Source of the DNA: Desulfobacterales bacterium
GTDB taxonomy: Bacteria; Desulfobacterota; Desulfobacteria; Desulfobacterales; JAQWFD01
Direction of reading: 5' to 3'
Assembly (NCBI GenBank): GCA_028704555.1
Contig: JAQWFD010000002.1
Span: 113,242-177,241, forward strand
DNA length: 64,000 nt
Shown here: positions 46,502 to 54,801 of the stretch, piece by piece
Layout of the letters: every line of letters starts with the position of its first letter
Position numbering within the stretch: position 1 is the first letter of the stretch
Position numbers and translations under genes: made by a program
Notes under the pieces: model-generated
Told to the model about the DNA's origin: nothing
What the model saw: only the letters and a program-made list of their open reading frames with translations
Database searches by the model: none

Positions 46502-47182
46502 CTACGCAGCATCTTTGTGCCGCCACCAGATTTTATTGTTCCCATCCCAACGAAAACCTGCCTGGCGTAAAAATTCTTTTTTGGAATGTGTGCTTCCCAA
46601 AGCCACGATGCACGGCTTGCCGCTTGGTGATTGGCCAGATTGATATCCCACGCCATCCAATTTAGGTAACCCCGGTGGTTCAGGTCCATCCACCCTCTGG
46701 TTCGATTTCGCGCCAGTCGCATGTTGCCGATTTTCATAAGAAAAATTATTCTGAGTTTGTTTTGCACTCATCCTTTTGGGGCATGCGGCTTCACCGTCGT
46801 CGTCATTTTCTATAACAATTCCGACAAGTGCGGTAAGCCCGTAACGCCGCGCATAAGTCATGGCCGAACCGTACCCTTGGGGGTCATTTTTAGGTAACGG
46901 CATCACCATGAGTGAGGATTGCCATTGTCCAGATTCAGCATGGACTAGTTTCGTAACCAGTCCCAAATGGTTTTGTTCAACTGGCACCGGATATTGTGTT
47001 ACCCAAATCCCTTGAGAAAGGAGCGCATCACGACATGCCCTGAAAACCGAGTTAAGAGTCGCGTATCTGCTTTTTGTGAAAGAGTTTTCCCGATCAGTGG
47101 GCGCTGCCGGTAATGTTTGCTGCACCTTTATCATAGCCGTTGCCAGCGCAGTGATTTCACTGGAACACATTTTTGATTCCAT
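46502..47182 (-). CDS. ERF-family single-strand annealing protein
   Basis: A 226-residue protein with the ERF core: FTKSRYATLNSVFRACRDAL, GLVTKLVHAESGQW and DPQGYGSAMTYARRYGLTALVGI. ERF proteins anneal single strands during phage-type recombination. The C-terminal part (about 150-226) is divergent and ends with an FRWDGNNKIWW region. Start ATG 47182 has a perfect AGGAGG 6 nt upstream. First gene of the minus-strand recombination module; a terminator-like hairpin lies in its leader. Confidence 0.88.
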   Translation of the reverse strand: MESKMCSSEITALATAMIKVQQTLPAAPTDRENSFTKSRYATLNSVFRACRDALLSQGIWVTQYPVPVEQNHLGLVTKLVHAESGQWQSSLMVMPLPKNDPQGYGSAMTYARRYGLTALVGIVIENDDDGEAACPKRMSAKQTQNNFSYENRQHATGAKSNQRVDGPEPPGLPKLDGVGYQSGQSPSGKPCIVALGSTHSKKEFLRQAGFRWDGNNKIWWRHKDAA

Positions 47183-47200
47183 GCTTTTCCTCCTTGCCAA

Positions 47201-47236
47201 ATAAAAATCCCCCGACCTGCCGAAGCAGGCCGAGGG
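47201..47236 (-). promoter_or_regulatory. terminator-like hairpin in the ERF leader (possible attenuator)
   Basis: On the minus strand CCCTCGGCCTGC-TTCG-GCAGGTCGGGG is a GC-rich stem with a TTCG tetraloop, followed by ATTTTTATTT and then at once by the ERF ribosome site. No minus-strand gene lies upstream, so it sits in the leader and could control read-through. Confidence 0.55.
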
Positions 47237-47274
47237 ACCGTTAGTTATGGTTTTAAAACGATATGATCGCTGCT

Positions 47275-47299
47275 TTCATATATATGATGTATATATGAA
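47275..47299. promoter_or_regulatory. palindrome TTCATATATA...TATATATGAA
   Basis: Ten-bp perfect arms with a 5-bp centre, about 100 bp upstream of the ERF start and overlapping a possible -10 (TATATA). A likely operator for the minus-strand recombination module. Confidence 0.4.
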
Positions 47300-47422
47300 A
47301 TTATTTGAACTTCATTTTTCCCTGCGTCAGGATAGATATCGTCTCAATTGAAAACTCAAAACCGAGCATTGAGATAATTTTAGGGATCTGATTGAGATAT
47401 CCGAAAAAAACTATTTGTTCAG

Positions 47423-47803
47423 GTATTGGCAAGGGATCTCAACAGGTTTGTAATTTCATATTACCGAAAAAAAGTTGAAAAAAGATATTCTCCCTTGCAA
47501 ATTACCCATCTTGTTTATACTATCCCTATCGTGAGAAAATAACAGCGCCTCAGTTCTACAAGATTTTATCCATTATCCCAGTTCATTTGATCTTGAAATA
47601 TTTCCTACTCCTCATCGGTACCTGAATTATCAGTAGCTGGCTTTTCATGCGGGACAATGGATAAAACGCAATTCGTGAATAGTTATACGGTTTCTGTTTA
47701 TCATTCCGGAATGAGTGATAAACAGTTAGAAACAACATAATTTAGTCGGAAATTCGTCGGAAAAAATTTCTGGACGGTGTAGATAAACAGAAACTGATTA
47801 ATC
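47423..47803. repeat. inner inverted repeat, right copy (~380 bp)
   Basis: Reverse complement of 22003-22382 at about 90 percent identity by eye. Non-coding, in the divergent gap (47183-47879) between the ERF gene (minus) and the Rad50-like gene (plus). Confidence 0.85.
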
Positions 47804-47879
47804 TCTGATTCGATTGACACCTTCTATGAAGAAATTAGAAGGCATGGCAAATTGTAAATTCTTTGAAAGACACTAAACC

Positions 47880-50549
47880 ATGATCAGAAACGAATATATC
47901 CGTTTCATGCAGAAATTAAGCATTGATGACGCACCTGAAAATGTTTGCAAGCTGGCAAATATCGTTCTTGATCATTTCGATGAGATAACCCCCTTAAGCA
48001 CAGCTCATGGACGACGGGTACAAAAAATAGTTGAATTGGCGCAGCGAGAGTTCAAAACAGCTAATTTTGAATGCACTGCTGATATTAAGGATACTCAGAC
48101 AGGGGCCACCGGCCCATCCAGTCTCAAATCACTCACTGTTGGCCCATTTAGAGGTTTCACCAAACCGGTAAATATTGACTTAGATAGTCATATAGTGCTG
48201 ATTTACGGCCCCAATGGTAGCGGCAAATCTAGCTTTTGCGAAGCCTTGGAATATGGCCTGCTGGGCTCAGTTGAGGAAGCTGAAAGTAAACGCTTCAAAG
48301 AAGCCCTGGAGTACCTTCAAAATGCATATGTAAGCGGATTTGAACCACCTGTAATTGAGGCAAATTTCGCTGATGCTGAACCTGACATTGTCACTGTAAA
48401 CGAAACACAATTTCGCTTTTGCTTTGTGGAAAAGAACCGTATCGATAATTTCTCACGTATCGCCGCTCATACACCCGCACGCCAGACAGCGGTAATTTCC
48501 ACTCTTTTTGCCTTAGACAACTTTAATGATTTTGTGCGAGGGTTTAGTGCTGAAATTGACGATAAATACATTGACCGAATTGGAAAAAAAGCAAACCAGC
48601 TATCATTAAAACAACAAGCTATTGAAGGCGACAGGCAGACTAAAGAAACCAATACTCAAGCATTAACTCAATTGGAGGCAGAAGAACAAGCGCTTGCTGA
48701 TAAGTACGAAAAAGATATACCATTTGCCGAAGTTGTGCTGGCACTCGGTACAGGGGAACAAACGGGAGAGATTCAAAAAATTGAAGAAGATTTACAACAG
48801 CCTGCTCCGACAGTGTCAGGCTTAAAACATGCGGGACTGTTAAAATCTGGGGTTGAAGTTGAGAAAGCTATTACCGAACTTAAGGCAAAGGAAACTGAAC
48901 TTGATGGATATAGCGAAGGGCTTTCCTATAAGCAGCTTTATCAGGCGGTGATTGCACTCAGCGCAGTTAGCCAAGAGAATTGTCCAGCTTGCAAAACGCC
49001 ACTTGACCAGACCACCGCGAACCCATTTCAAGCAGCAGAAGTTGGCCTCGCCAAACTTGAGCATTTATCTGCACTCGAGCAGCAGCGAGATGACTTGAAA
49101 ATTATCCAACATGAAGCGATAAAATGTGTCTATCAAATTGTTAAAACGGCTTGGCCCATAAATGAAGATGAAAAACGGCCTATCTTGCTGCAAAAACATT
49201 CTGTTGCCAATGAATCATTATTAGATGTTGCGTGGTGGGAGGCCTTTAACCAACTCGACGAACAAAATCAGTCTGCTTGGGCGAAATTAGAGCAGCAGGT
49301 AAAACAGACAGAAGCGGCGGATGCACTTGCCTCAGAGCTACCGGCTGCACGTCAGCAAAAAACGGACCGTCTAAAAAAGCTTCGCCTACTTTATGAGCAA
49401 GTTATACAGCTACAAACCAAACGAAAAACACTTGAAGAAGGTATTGCCAAAGCGAACACAGCCATTGCGATGTTTAATGGAAAAAACAAAATGTTAATTG
49501 AGGCTGTCAAACAGGAAAAAGATGTAGTCACACAAAACAAATTAATTTCAGAGGCTTATTCACTATTAATTGAGCGTCTTAACAGCTACAAAGATGCTTT
49601 GCCAGGCAAGCTGGTAGCTGATCTTGGGGAACTTGTTGTTCAGCTTTACAATTCCTTCAATCGTGGTGATGCGCCCAATGATCTTTTGGCCAATTTGAAG
49701 TTTCCAGTATCACCAGGAGAGCGTATCCAAGTTTCGTTTTGCGGTGATCCTGAGACATATTTTGATACGCTGCATGTACTTAGCGAAGGGCATATCCGTT
49801 GCGTTGGTTTGGCAATATTGCTGGCAAAAAACCTGAAGGAAAACTGTCCAATTCTAATTTTCGACGACCCGGTCAATGCCATTGACGATGACCACCGAGA
49901 AGCCATTCGTCGTACTCTGTTCGAAGATGACTATTTTCATGGTAAGCAGATTATTCTGACTTGTCATGGGGAGGAGTTTTTCAAAGATATTCAGAACCTA
50001 TTGGGTGCAGAGCGTACCAAAGCATCAAGGCGTTTAACGTTTTTACCTCAAGTGGGCGAAAAAAGCATACAAATAGACTTTCATTCGGCCCCAAGAAACT
50101 ATTTACTATCTGCTCAGGAGCATTTTGACAAATTAGAAACCAGAAATGCATTAGAAAAGGCTCGTCAGGCACTAGAAGCACTCACCAAAGGCAAAATATG
50201 GAGTTACGTATCAAAACATGGAGATGGCAATTTAAGTATTAAGTTACGTGCCTCTAATTCTCCCATCGAACTACGAAACCTAACAGAACAACTGAAGTCA
50301 AAGCTTTTACACCGAGAATTTACTCATACAGACAGAGATGCTGTATTAACCCCTATTAGCACGCTTTTAGGCTTCAGCGGTGATTCACGTGAGTGGCGTT
50401 ATTTAAACAAGGGCACACACGAAGAAGCTGGCCGGGCAGAGTTTGATCGAACTACAGTTAAAAGCATCATTGATTCTTTGGCCGATTTGGATTCAGTGCT
50501 GAATGAGAATATCGAAAATAAAGAACACAAAATCGAACCAGACGCTTGA
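47880..50549 (+). CDS. Rad50/SMC-like ATPase with zinc hook and possible HEPN-like tail
   Basis: An 889-residue ABC-type ATPase. Walker A YGPNGSGKSSF (about 110), coiled coils on either side of a CPACKTPLD zinc hook (about 367), signature LSEGHIRCVGLAILLA (about 633), and Walker B ILIFDDPVNAID (about 656). The last ~140 residues are extra and end with WRYLNKGTHEE (about 838), an R-x6-H arrangement that fits HEPN RNases. RloC-type anticodon nucleases also pair a zinc-hook ATPase with an RNase tail, but I cannot show homology. No ribosome site is evident before the ATG. A Mrr-like nuclease gene follows 104 nt downstream, so they probably work together in defence. Confidence 0.82.
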   Translation: MIRNEYIRFMQKLSIDDAPENVCKLANIVLDHFDEITPLSTAHGRRVQKIVELAQREFKTANFECTADIKDTQTGATGPSSLKSLTVGPFRGFTKPVNIDLDSHIVLIYGPNGSGKSSFCEALEYGLLGSVEEAESKRFKEALEYLQNAYVSGFEPPVIEANFADAEPDIVTVNETQFRFCFVEKNRIDNFSRIAAHTPARQTAVISTLFALDNFNDFVRGFSAEIDDKYIDRIGKKANQLSLKQQAIEGDRQTKETNTQALTQLEAEEQALADKYEKDIPFAEVVLALGTGEQTGEIQKIEEDLQQPAPTVSGLKHAGLLKSGVEVEKAITELKAKETELDGYSEGLSYKQLYQAVIALSAVSQENCPACKTPLDQTTANPFQAAEVGLAKLEHLSALEQQRDDLKIIQHEAIKCVYQIVKTAWPINEDEKRPILLQKHSVANESLLDVAWWEAFNQLDEQNQSAWAKLEQQVKQTEAADALASELPAARQQKTDRLKKLRLLYEQVIQLQTKRKTLEEGIAKANTAIAMFNGKNKMLIEAVKQEKDVVTQNKLISEAYSLLIERLNSYKDALPGKLVADLGELVVQLYNSFNRGDAPNDLLANLKFPVSPGERIQVSFCGDPETYFDTLHVLSEGHIRCVGLAILLAKNLKENCPILIFDDPVNAIDDDHREAIRRTLFEDDYFHGKQIILTCHGEEFFKDIQNLLGAERTKASRRLTFLPQVGEKSIQIDFHSAPRNYLLSAQEHFDKLETRNALEKARQALEALTKGKIWSYVSKHGDGNLSIKLRASNSPIELRNLTEQLKSKLLHREFTHTDRDAVLTPISTLLGFSGDSREWRYLNKGTHEEAGRAEFDRTTVKSIIDSLADLDSVLNENIENKEHKIEPDA

Positions 50550-50652
50550 GTGGACGCGGAGAAACTGGTTGGCCTTTAATGGAAATTTGATATCCGCGCC
50601 ACTCAGCTCAACGTTATTCGCCCAGTAAAAATGAACAGGAGGTTAGCCAGAA

Positions 50653-51621
50653 ATGCCCGTTTCGTGTAATCTCCCGAAGTGGAAGATAATGGAGAATATT
50701 GTTGCCGCAATCGAGCGATCGCTGAATATAGTTCCAGGCACAAAGGTAATTCCTAATGCTTCCATCGTCGAAAGAATTAGTGCTGTTCCTCGACAGGTCG
50801 ATGTTTACTTGGAAATCCCTACAGGTCCTAGAACGCTACGCATTGGCGTTGAAGTTAAGGATGAGGCTGCCCCGGTTGATCTCCCGGAAATTGAGCAGCT
50901 TATCGTTAAGCTCAAGAAGCTCGATTTGGATTATGGGTGCATTGTCTCGCGAGTTGGATTTACAAAAAACGCCAGAGAAGAGGCAGAAAGACATGGAATT
51001 GAGTTAAGAACTTTGGCGCAGGTTGAAAAAACCAACTGGTGGCTTCCGTCGGCCATGACACAATTTCACCAGCAGGTCGAGTTACTCCGTCTGCAGGTCA
51101 ATTTTCACCCCGAGGAACTTGAGTCCGTGAACGCTTTGTTGGCACCTGAGGAGATATCCGACCTTGTGCTTACCCTTGCAAATGGTGAGTCAGGTACTCT
51201 GCTCGACTATATTAAGGGAGAGGGAGTGGAAGCCTTGAATAGACCAGAACTGGCTCACTTGAAAGACCAAGACATTTTTGCTGCGAACATTCTTTTCAAC
51301 GACCTTCACAGCTCTCTGGAATGCGCGAAAGGGACATTGCCTTTGCCGCAAAATGTTTATGCGCGCTATCGGTATCATTACCGAATTGAGTCGGTAAAAC
51401 TTACAGCTTACGAGAGATCAGATGGCATTAACGCCTTCACCGGGATTTCTAATGCCTTGGGAAAGCAGGTGACCGTGGTTGCCAAACTGAAAGCGGATGG
51501 CAGTCGAACTTTGACATTCACAATGGACGATCCAAAACCATCGAAGATATCGATTCCACCACGAGGGGAGGTGGTTGACAACAATAAGCTGGGGACGGAC
51601 CAAACTAACGTATCGAAATAA
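50653..51621 (+). CDS. Mrr-like PD-(D/E)XK restriction nuclease
   Basis: A 322-residue protein. RQVDVYLEIPTG and GVEVKDEAAPVD give the D...E-x-K nuclease core (about 47-75), followed by FTKNAREEAERHGIELRTL, typical of Mrr-type endonucleases. The C-terminal ~200 residues are not recognised and may bind DNA or receive a signal. AGGAGG lies 10 nt before ATG 50653; a later ATG at 50690 is possible. Cuts modified or foreign DNA by family; the link to the upstream ATPase is inferred from order. Confidence 0.8.
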   Translation: MPVSCNLPKWKIMENIVAAIERSLNIVPGTKVIPNASIVERISAVPRQVDVYLEIPTGPRTLRIGVEVKDEAAPVDLPEIEQLIVKLKKLDLDYGCIVSRVGFTKNAREEAERHGIELRTLAQVEKTNWWLPSAMTQFHQQVELLRLQVNFHPEELESVNALLAPEEISDLVLTLANGESGTLLDYIKGEGVEALNRPELAHLKDQDIFAANILFNDLHSSLECAKGTLPLPQNVYARYRYHYRIESVKLTAYERSDGINAFTGISNALGKQVTVVAKLKADGSRTLTFTMDDPKPSKISIPPRGEVVDNNKLGTDQTNVSK

Positions 51622-51675
51622 AAGCAATTGATCTGAAAACGATTCTCTGAATCCGGCTTAGGGGTCACTTTCCGG

Positions 51676-51743
51676 TACCCAAAAGAGACCTCTAAGGAAC
51701 TTTCAAACCATCTTGAAAATCCCCGATTACAGATACCTGCTAT
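51676..51743. repeat. outer inverted repeat, right copy
   Basis: Reverse-complement match of 18865-18931. Lies in the 676-bp gene-free end of the island (51622-52297), together with the terminator at 52132 and the direct repeat at 52170. The part from 51744 to 52130 shows nothing I can support. Confidence 0.65.
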
Positions 51744-52131
51744 GTACCACAGGTTTCAAACTATCCAAAAATTTTCCGGTATCCATTTCATATCTGGCCT
51801 TATTCCAAAATCCATCCTATCTGTTCTAAATAACCATACGTAAATATAATGAGCTTTGCCCCGCTTCAAAACGAAGCCGTCAGCGCGTGAATATGAGGAC
51901 TTTACGACTTGATCCGTAAAAGGGCTTATGTCTTTTTTTAAAATCAGAATATGGGGTATATAGAAACATTAATAGCCGATTGATACAAAATGTTGTATTT
52001 CTGGTGTTTTGTTTGATGTTTAGGCAGTGACGGACGTGCTCAGAGAAAAATTTAAACTTTTTTAATTCAGACTACAGATAAAGATTCGGGCCAGGCAGTC
52101 GGTACCAAGGACAAAAAAACTTTACCAGAGC

Positions 52132-52157
52132 CGGATAAAAATTATCCGACTTTTTTT
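52132..52157 (+). terminator. rho-independent terminator near the right island end
   Basis: CGGATAA / TTATCCG stem with AAA loop, followed by ACTTTTTTT. Confidence 0.6.
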
Positions 52158-52169
52158 GTTCGGCGAGGA

Positions 52170-52344
52170 TTATTTTCATTGTTCGTCACATAATTTCACA
52201 AGCCATACTTAAAAACCGGGGGAACAGTGGGGGAACAGAGGTTTATACAAAAAACAAAGGGCTTGACCAAAACTGGCCAAACCCTTGATTTTTAAAGTGC
52301 CGAGGGACGGAATCGAACCGCCGACACGGGGATTTTCAGTCCCC
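52170..52344. repeat. right direct repeat of the genomic island (attR region)
   Basis: Matches 17232-17395 in the same orientation. Includes the tandem GGGGGAACAGT motif (52217-52238), the tRNA terminator and the 3' 47 nt of tRNA-Phe. Marks the right boundary. Confidence 0.85.
52246..52287 (-). terminator. tRNA-Phe terminator
   Basis: On the minus strand GGGTTTGGCCA pairs with TGGTCAAGCCC (with G-U pairs), then CTTTGTTTTTTGT. It follows the tRNA directly. A copy lies at the left island edge (17300-17340). Confidence 0.65.
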
Positions 52345-52370
52345 TGCTCTACCGACTGAGCTACCTCGGC
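52298..52370 (-). tRNA. tRNA-Phe (GAA)
   Basis: 73 nt on the minus strand, beginning GCCGAGGTAGCTCAG. All arms fold: acceptor GCCGAGG/CCTCGGC, D arm, anticodon stem GGGGA with loop CTGAAAA (anticodon GAA), and T arm GGTTCGATTCC. CCA is not encoded. It is the integration target of the island: its 3' 47 nt are duplicated at 17349-17395. Confidence 0.96.
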
Positions 52371-52500
52371 CGACAACTTCTGACATATACACCAATCCGA
52401 AAAACACTGTCAAGATTTTTTTGAAATAACCAGCAATAACTTAAGCCGGCTGAGCCGGTATTTCTGCCGGAAAATCCCCCCATGCTCACCAGCCGCCAGA

Positions 52501-52911
52501 TTAAGTGATCACCAGCCGGTCAAAATACAAATCGGTTACGGGCGTATCAGTGTGACGGTTTATGGTGTCAAGCAGCATTGATTTAAGAGCCTCAAATTTG
52601 CGCTCCTTAATCAATATCGCCATTTTCCCCGACATGTTCTCCAGAATATCATTCTTGATTCTCGAAACCTCACGACGCAACCGGACTCGATTCAGACTGT
52701 TCCCGCATGGAATATAGCATGTTATGATGACATGGGAGCGGGCATCTACGTTAAAGATCACTTCAAGATACACATAATACTGTTCCGGATATTTTTCCGT
52801 TGTAAATTTCGATAGGATTCTTTTGGCCTTACCGGATGTAATCAGCGAGACCGCCATTATTACAACAAATACAGCATACAGAACCAGAAACCATTTTTGC
52901 CGTTTATTCAT
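52501..52911 (-). CDS. FliL-like single-pass membrane protein
   Basis: 136 residues: one N-terminal membrane helix (WFLVLYAVFVVIMAVSLI) and a periplasmic domain. RLRREVSRIKNDILENMSGK and TPVTDLYFDRLVIT resemble the end of FliL (flagellar stator-associated protein), but the protein is short and lies away from flagellar genes here. Call it FliL-like with reserve. On the same strand as, and downstream of, rsmE. Confidence 0.55.
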   Translation of the reverse strand: MNKRQKWFLVLYAVFVVIMAVSLITSGKAKRILSKFTTEKYPEQYYVYLEVIFNVDARSHVIITCYIPCGNSLNRVRLRREVSRIKNDILENMSGKMAILIKERKFEALKSMLLDTINRHTDTPVTDLYFDRLVIT

Positions 52912-52954
52912 TCTAAACGTCCATCTTGCTGACCGTAATCAACAGGCTGCGGAC

Positions 52955-53719
52955 TCATCCGGACTTGCTGTATGGGCCACCACCCAAATCCCCGTACAGA
53001 TACTGGATCAGAGAACATGCCGCAACGGTGGCTGTTTCCGCCCTTAAAATGCGCGGACCGAGAGTCGCTGTGAGAAACCCGTTTGCCAGCGCCATTTGAA
53101 TTTCTTCCCGAGAAAAACCCCCTTCCGGCCCCAGGAGGACCAAAATTGTCCGGATGCGTCCATCGTTTGGCGGCAACATCGATCGGACAGGCGTTGATTC
53201 TCCCTCCCAGTACACCACGCTCAAGTCAAATTCCTGTCCCCGCTTCAGGATCTGTTCAAACGTCAGCGTTGAACCGATTTCCGGCAGCCGACCTCTACGA
53301 CATTGTTTGAGCGCTTCTTTCGCAATTTTTTCCCACCGCTGACGGCGCATCTCCATCCGTTTCGGGTCCGGCCTTGGAACACAGCGGCTGGACGTAAACG
53401 GATACCAGCGCGTAATGCCCAGCTCGGTGACCTGGCGCACGAGATCATCCATCTTCCCGTCTTTTAACAGCGCCTGTGCCACAGCGATGTCGACAGGAGA
53501 TTCTGCGGCAGACGGGAGCCGGTCATCGATCACAACCTGGACGCGACCGGATGAAACATCTTCGATCCGTGCCAGATATTCATACCCATTTCCGTCAAAA
53601 AGACCGATACGGTCACCGGTTTTTTTCCGAAGCACCGTTTGGATGTGTCTGGCATCCTGCCCGGATATAACACATCGGTTACCAGAGATGTCTGTTGAAT
53701 CTATAAAAAAATGTCTCAT
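52955..53719 (-). CDS. rsmE: 16S rRNA m3U1498 methyltransferase RsmE
   Basis: A 254-residue SPOUT methyltransferase that methylates N3 of U1498 in 16S rRNA. Seen: MRHFFIDS start, AQALLKDGKMDDLVRQVTELG, LLGPEGGFSREE and LGPRILRAETA (knotted SAM-binding loop). Start set at the internal ATG 53719, because the family begins with MRHFF; a longer frame from 53737 lacks support. Family length about 240-250, so complete. Confidence 0.93.
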   Translation of the reverse strand: MRHFFIDSTDISGNRCVISGQDARHIQTVLRKKTGDRIGLFDGNGYEYLARIEDVSSGRVQVVIDDRLPSAAESPVDIAVAQALLKDGKMDDLVRQVTELGITRWYPFTSSRCVPRPDPKRMEMRRQRWEKIAKEALKQCRRGRLPEIGSTLTFEQILKRGQEFDLSVVYWEGESTPVRSMLPPNDGRIRTILVLLGPEGGFSREEIQMALANGFLTATLGPRILRAETATVAACSLIQYLYGDLGGGPYSKSG

Positions 53720-53996
53720 TGAATACGGCCATGTCAATCTACTGAAAACATAATGGATTCGCCAAGGATTTTACTTTTCAAGTAATCTCTTTTTTTTATG
53801 CAAAGGTCAAGTTGAAAACAACGAAAATTCATAGCCGGCTCCCGCTTGCCACTTTCACCTGCACCGATCAAACGAATCGCGCGAACCTTATCATCTTCAA
53901 CAAGCCATCAGGACATGTGCTTCCCTGCAGAAAATAAGAACCGGGCCATACGCAACCGTCAGGACTCATTTACTCCCTGTCTTCCAGGCAAATTCC

Positions 53997-54025
53997 TTGA
54001 CACACCCCATACCATATGATAGGTT
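53997..54025 (+). promoter_or_regulatory. possible promoter before the acidic protein gene
   Basis: TTGACA (53997-54002), 17-bp spacer, TAGGTT: the -35 is perfect, the -10 weak. The gap 53720-54100 shows no gene. Confidence 0.35.
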
Positions 54026-54100
54026 CTCGCAGACATGTATTATGGGGCATAATATATCGAATTTTCATGATATATTACCAACGACCGGAAGGAATCGGGC

Positions 54101-54592
54101 ATGAATGATCACAAAGACTCCGATCAGCTCATCGAATCGGAACATCGCATGGACGCTGATGATGAAAGCATGGAACTTTTAAACGCGGGTGAACTTTCCT
54201 CATACGACGAGGATGAAGATGATATTATAGAACTGACCGATGTGGTCTCTGACAACCCTGTCGATGAAAGCCATGAAATCGAGCCGGCCGACAGCTTAAT
54301 CGACGCCATGGGCATTCCGCTCGAACCCGAATCGGATTTGCCGGACATGGACGTCGGCATCCTTTCCGGTTCGGATACGGATCGCGATCTGCAAGACCCA
54401 CTCACAGGCGCTCAAAGCATATCCGTATCTCCCGAGCAACTGGAAGCGGCGCTAACTCGGGTCATTCAACGACTGGTTTCAGACAAACTGGATTCCATTC
54501 TGGTCAACGCCGTCGAAAAGGCCGTTTCAAAAGAAATCGATAAAATCAAGCGTCTTCTTCTTGAAGATGCGCCTGGAAACAATTTCTATTAA
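54101..54592 (+). CDS. conserved acidic protein, unknown function
   Basis: 163 residues, extremely acidic (many D/E in the first 100), with a C-terminal helical region: QLEAALTRVIQRLVSDKLDSI then VEKAVSKEIDKIKRLLLE. The tail looks like a conserved pairing helix seen in hypothetical proteins of Desulfobacterales. GGAAGGA precedes the ATG. A terminator separates it from valS. Confidence 0.65.
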   Translation: MNDHKDSDQLIESEHRMDADDESMELLNAGELSSYDEDEDDIIELTDVVSDNPVDESHEIEPADSLIDAMGIPLEPESDLPDMDVGILSGSDTDRDLQDPLTGAQSISVSPEQLEAALTRVIQRLVSDKLDSILVNAVEKAVSKEIDKIKRLLLEDAPGNNFY

Positions 54593-54655
54593 TTCCAGAC
54601 CCTGTTGACTGTATTTGGCACATTAACAATAAGACTATTAACTGCTTATTTTTAC

Positions 54656-54681
54656 GGGGATTATATGCTAATCCCCTTTTT
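54656..54681 (+). terminator. rho-independent terminator
   Basis: GGGGATTA (54656) pairs with TAATCCCC, followed by TTTTT. Ends the acidic protein transcript before valS. Confidence 0.75.
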
Positions 54682-54801
54682 AAATAGTGCCTGAACGAAA
54701 AAGTCTGTCGCCCGCAAGCAGCCGGACACCTCAACGCTGCATTCTGATACGGGTTGTCCGGTTTGGTTACTCAGAGTACAAAATTCAAGGAGTGTTCATA
54801 T

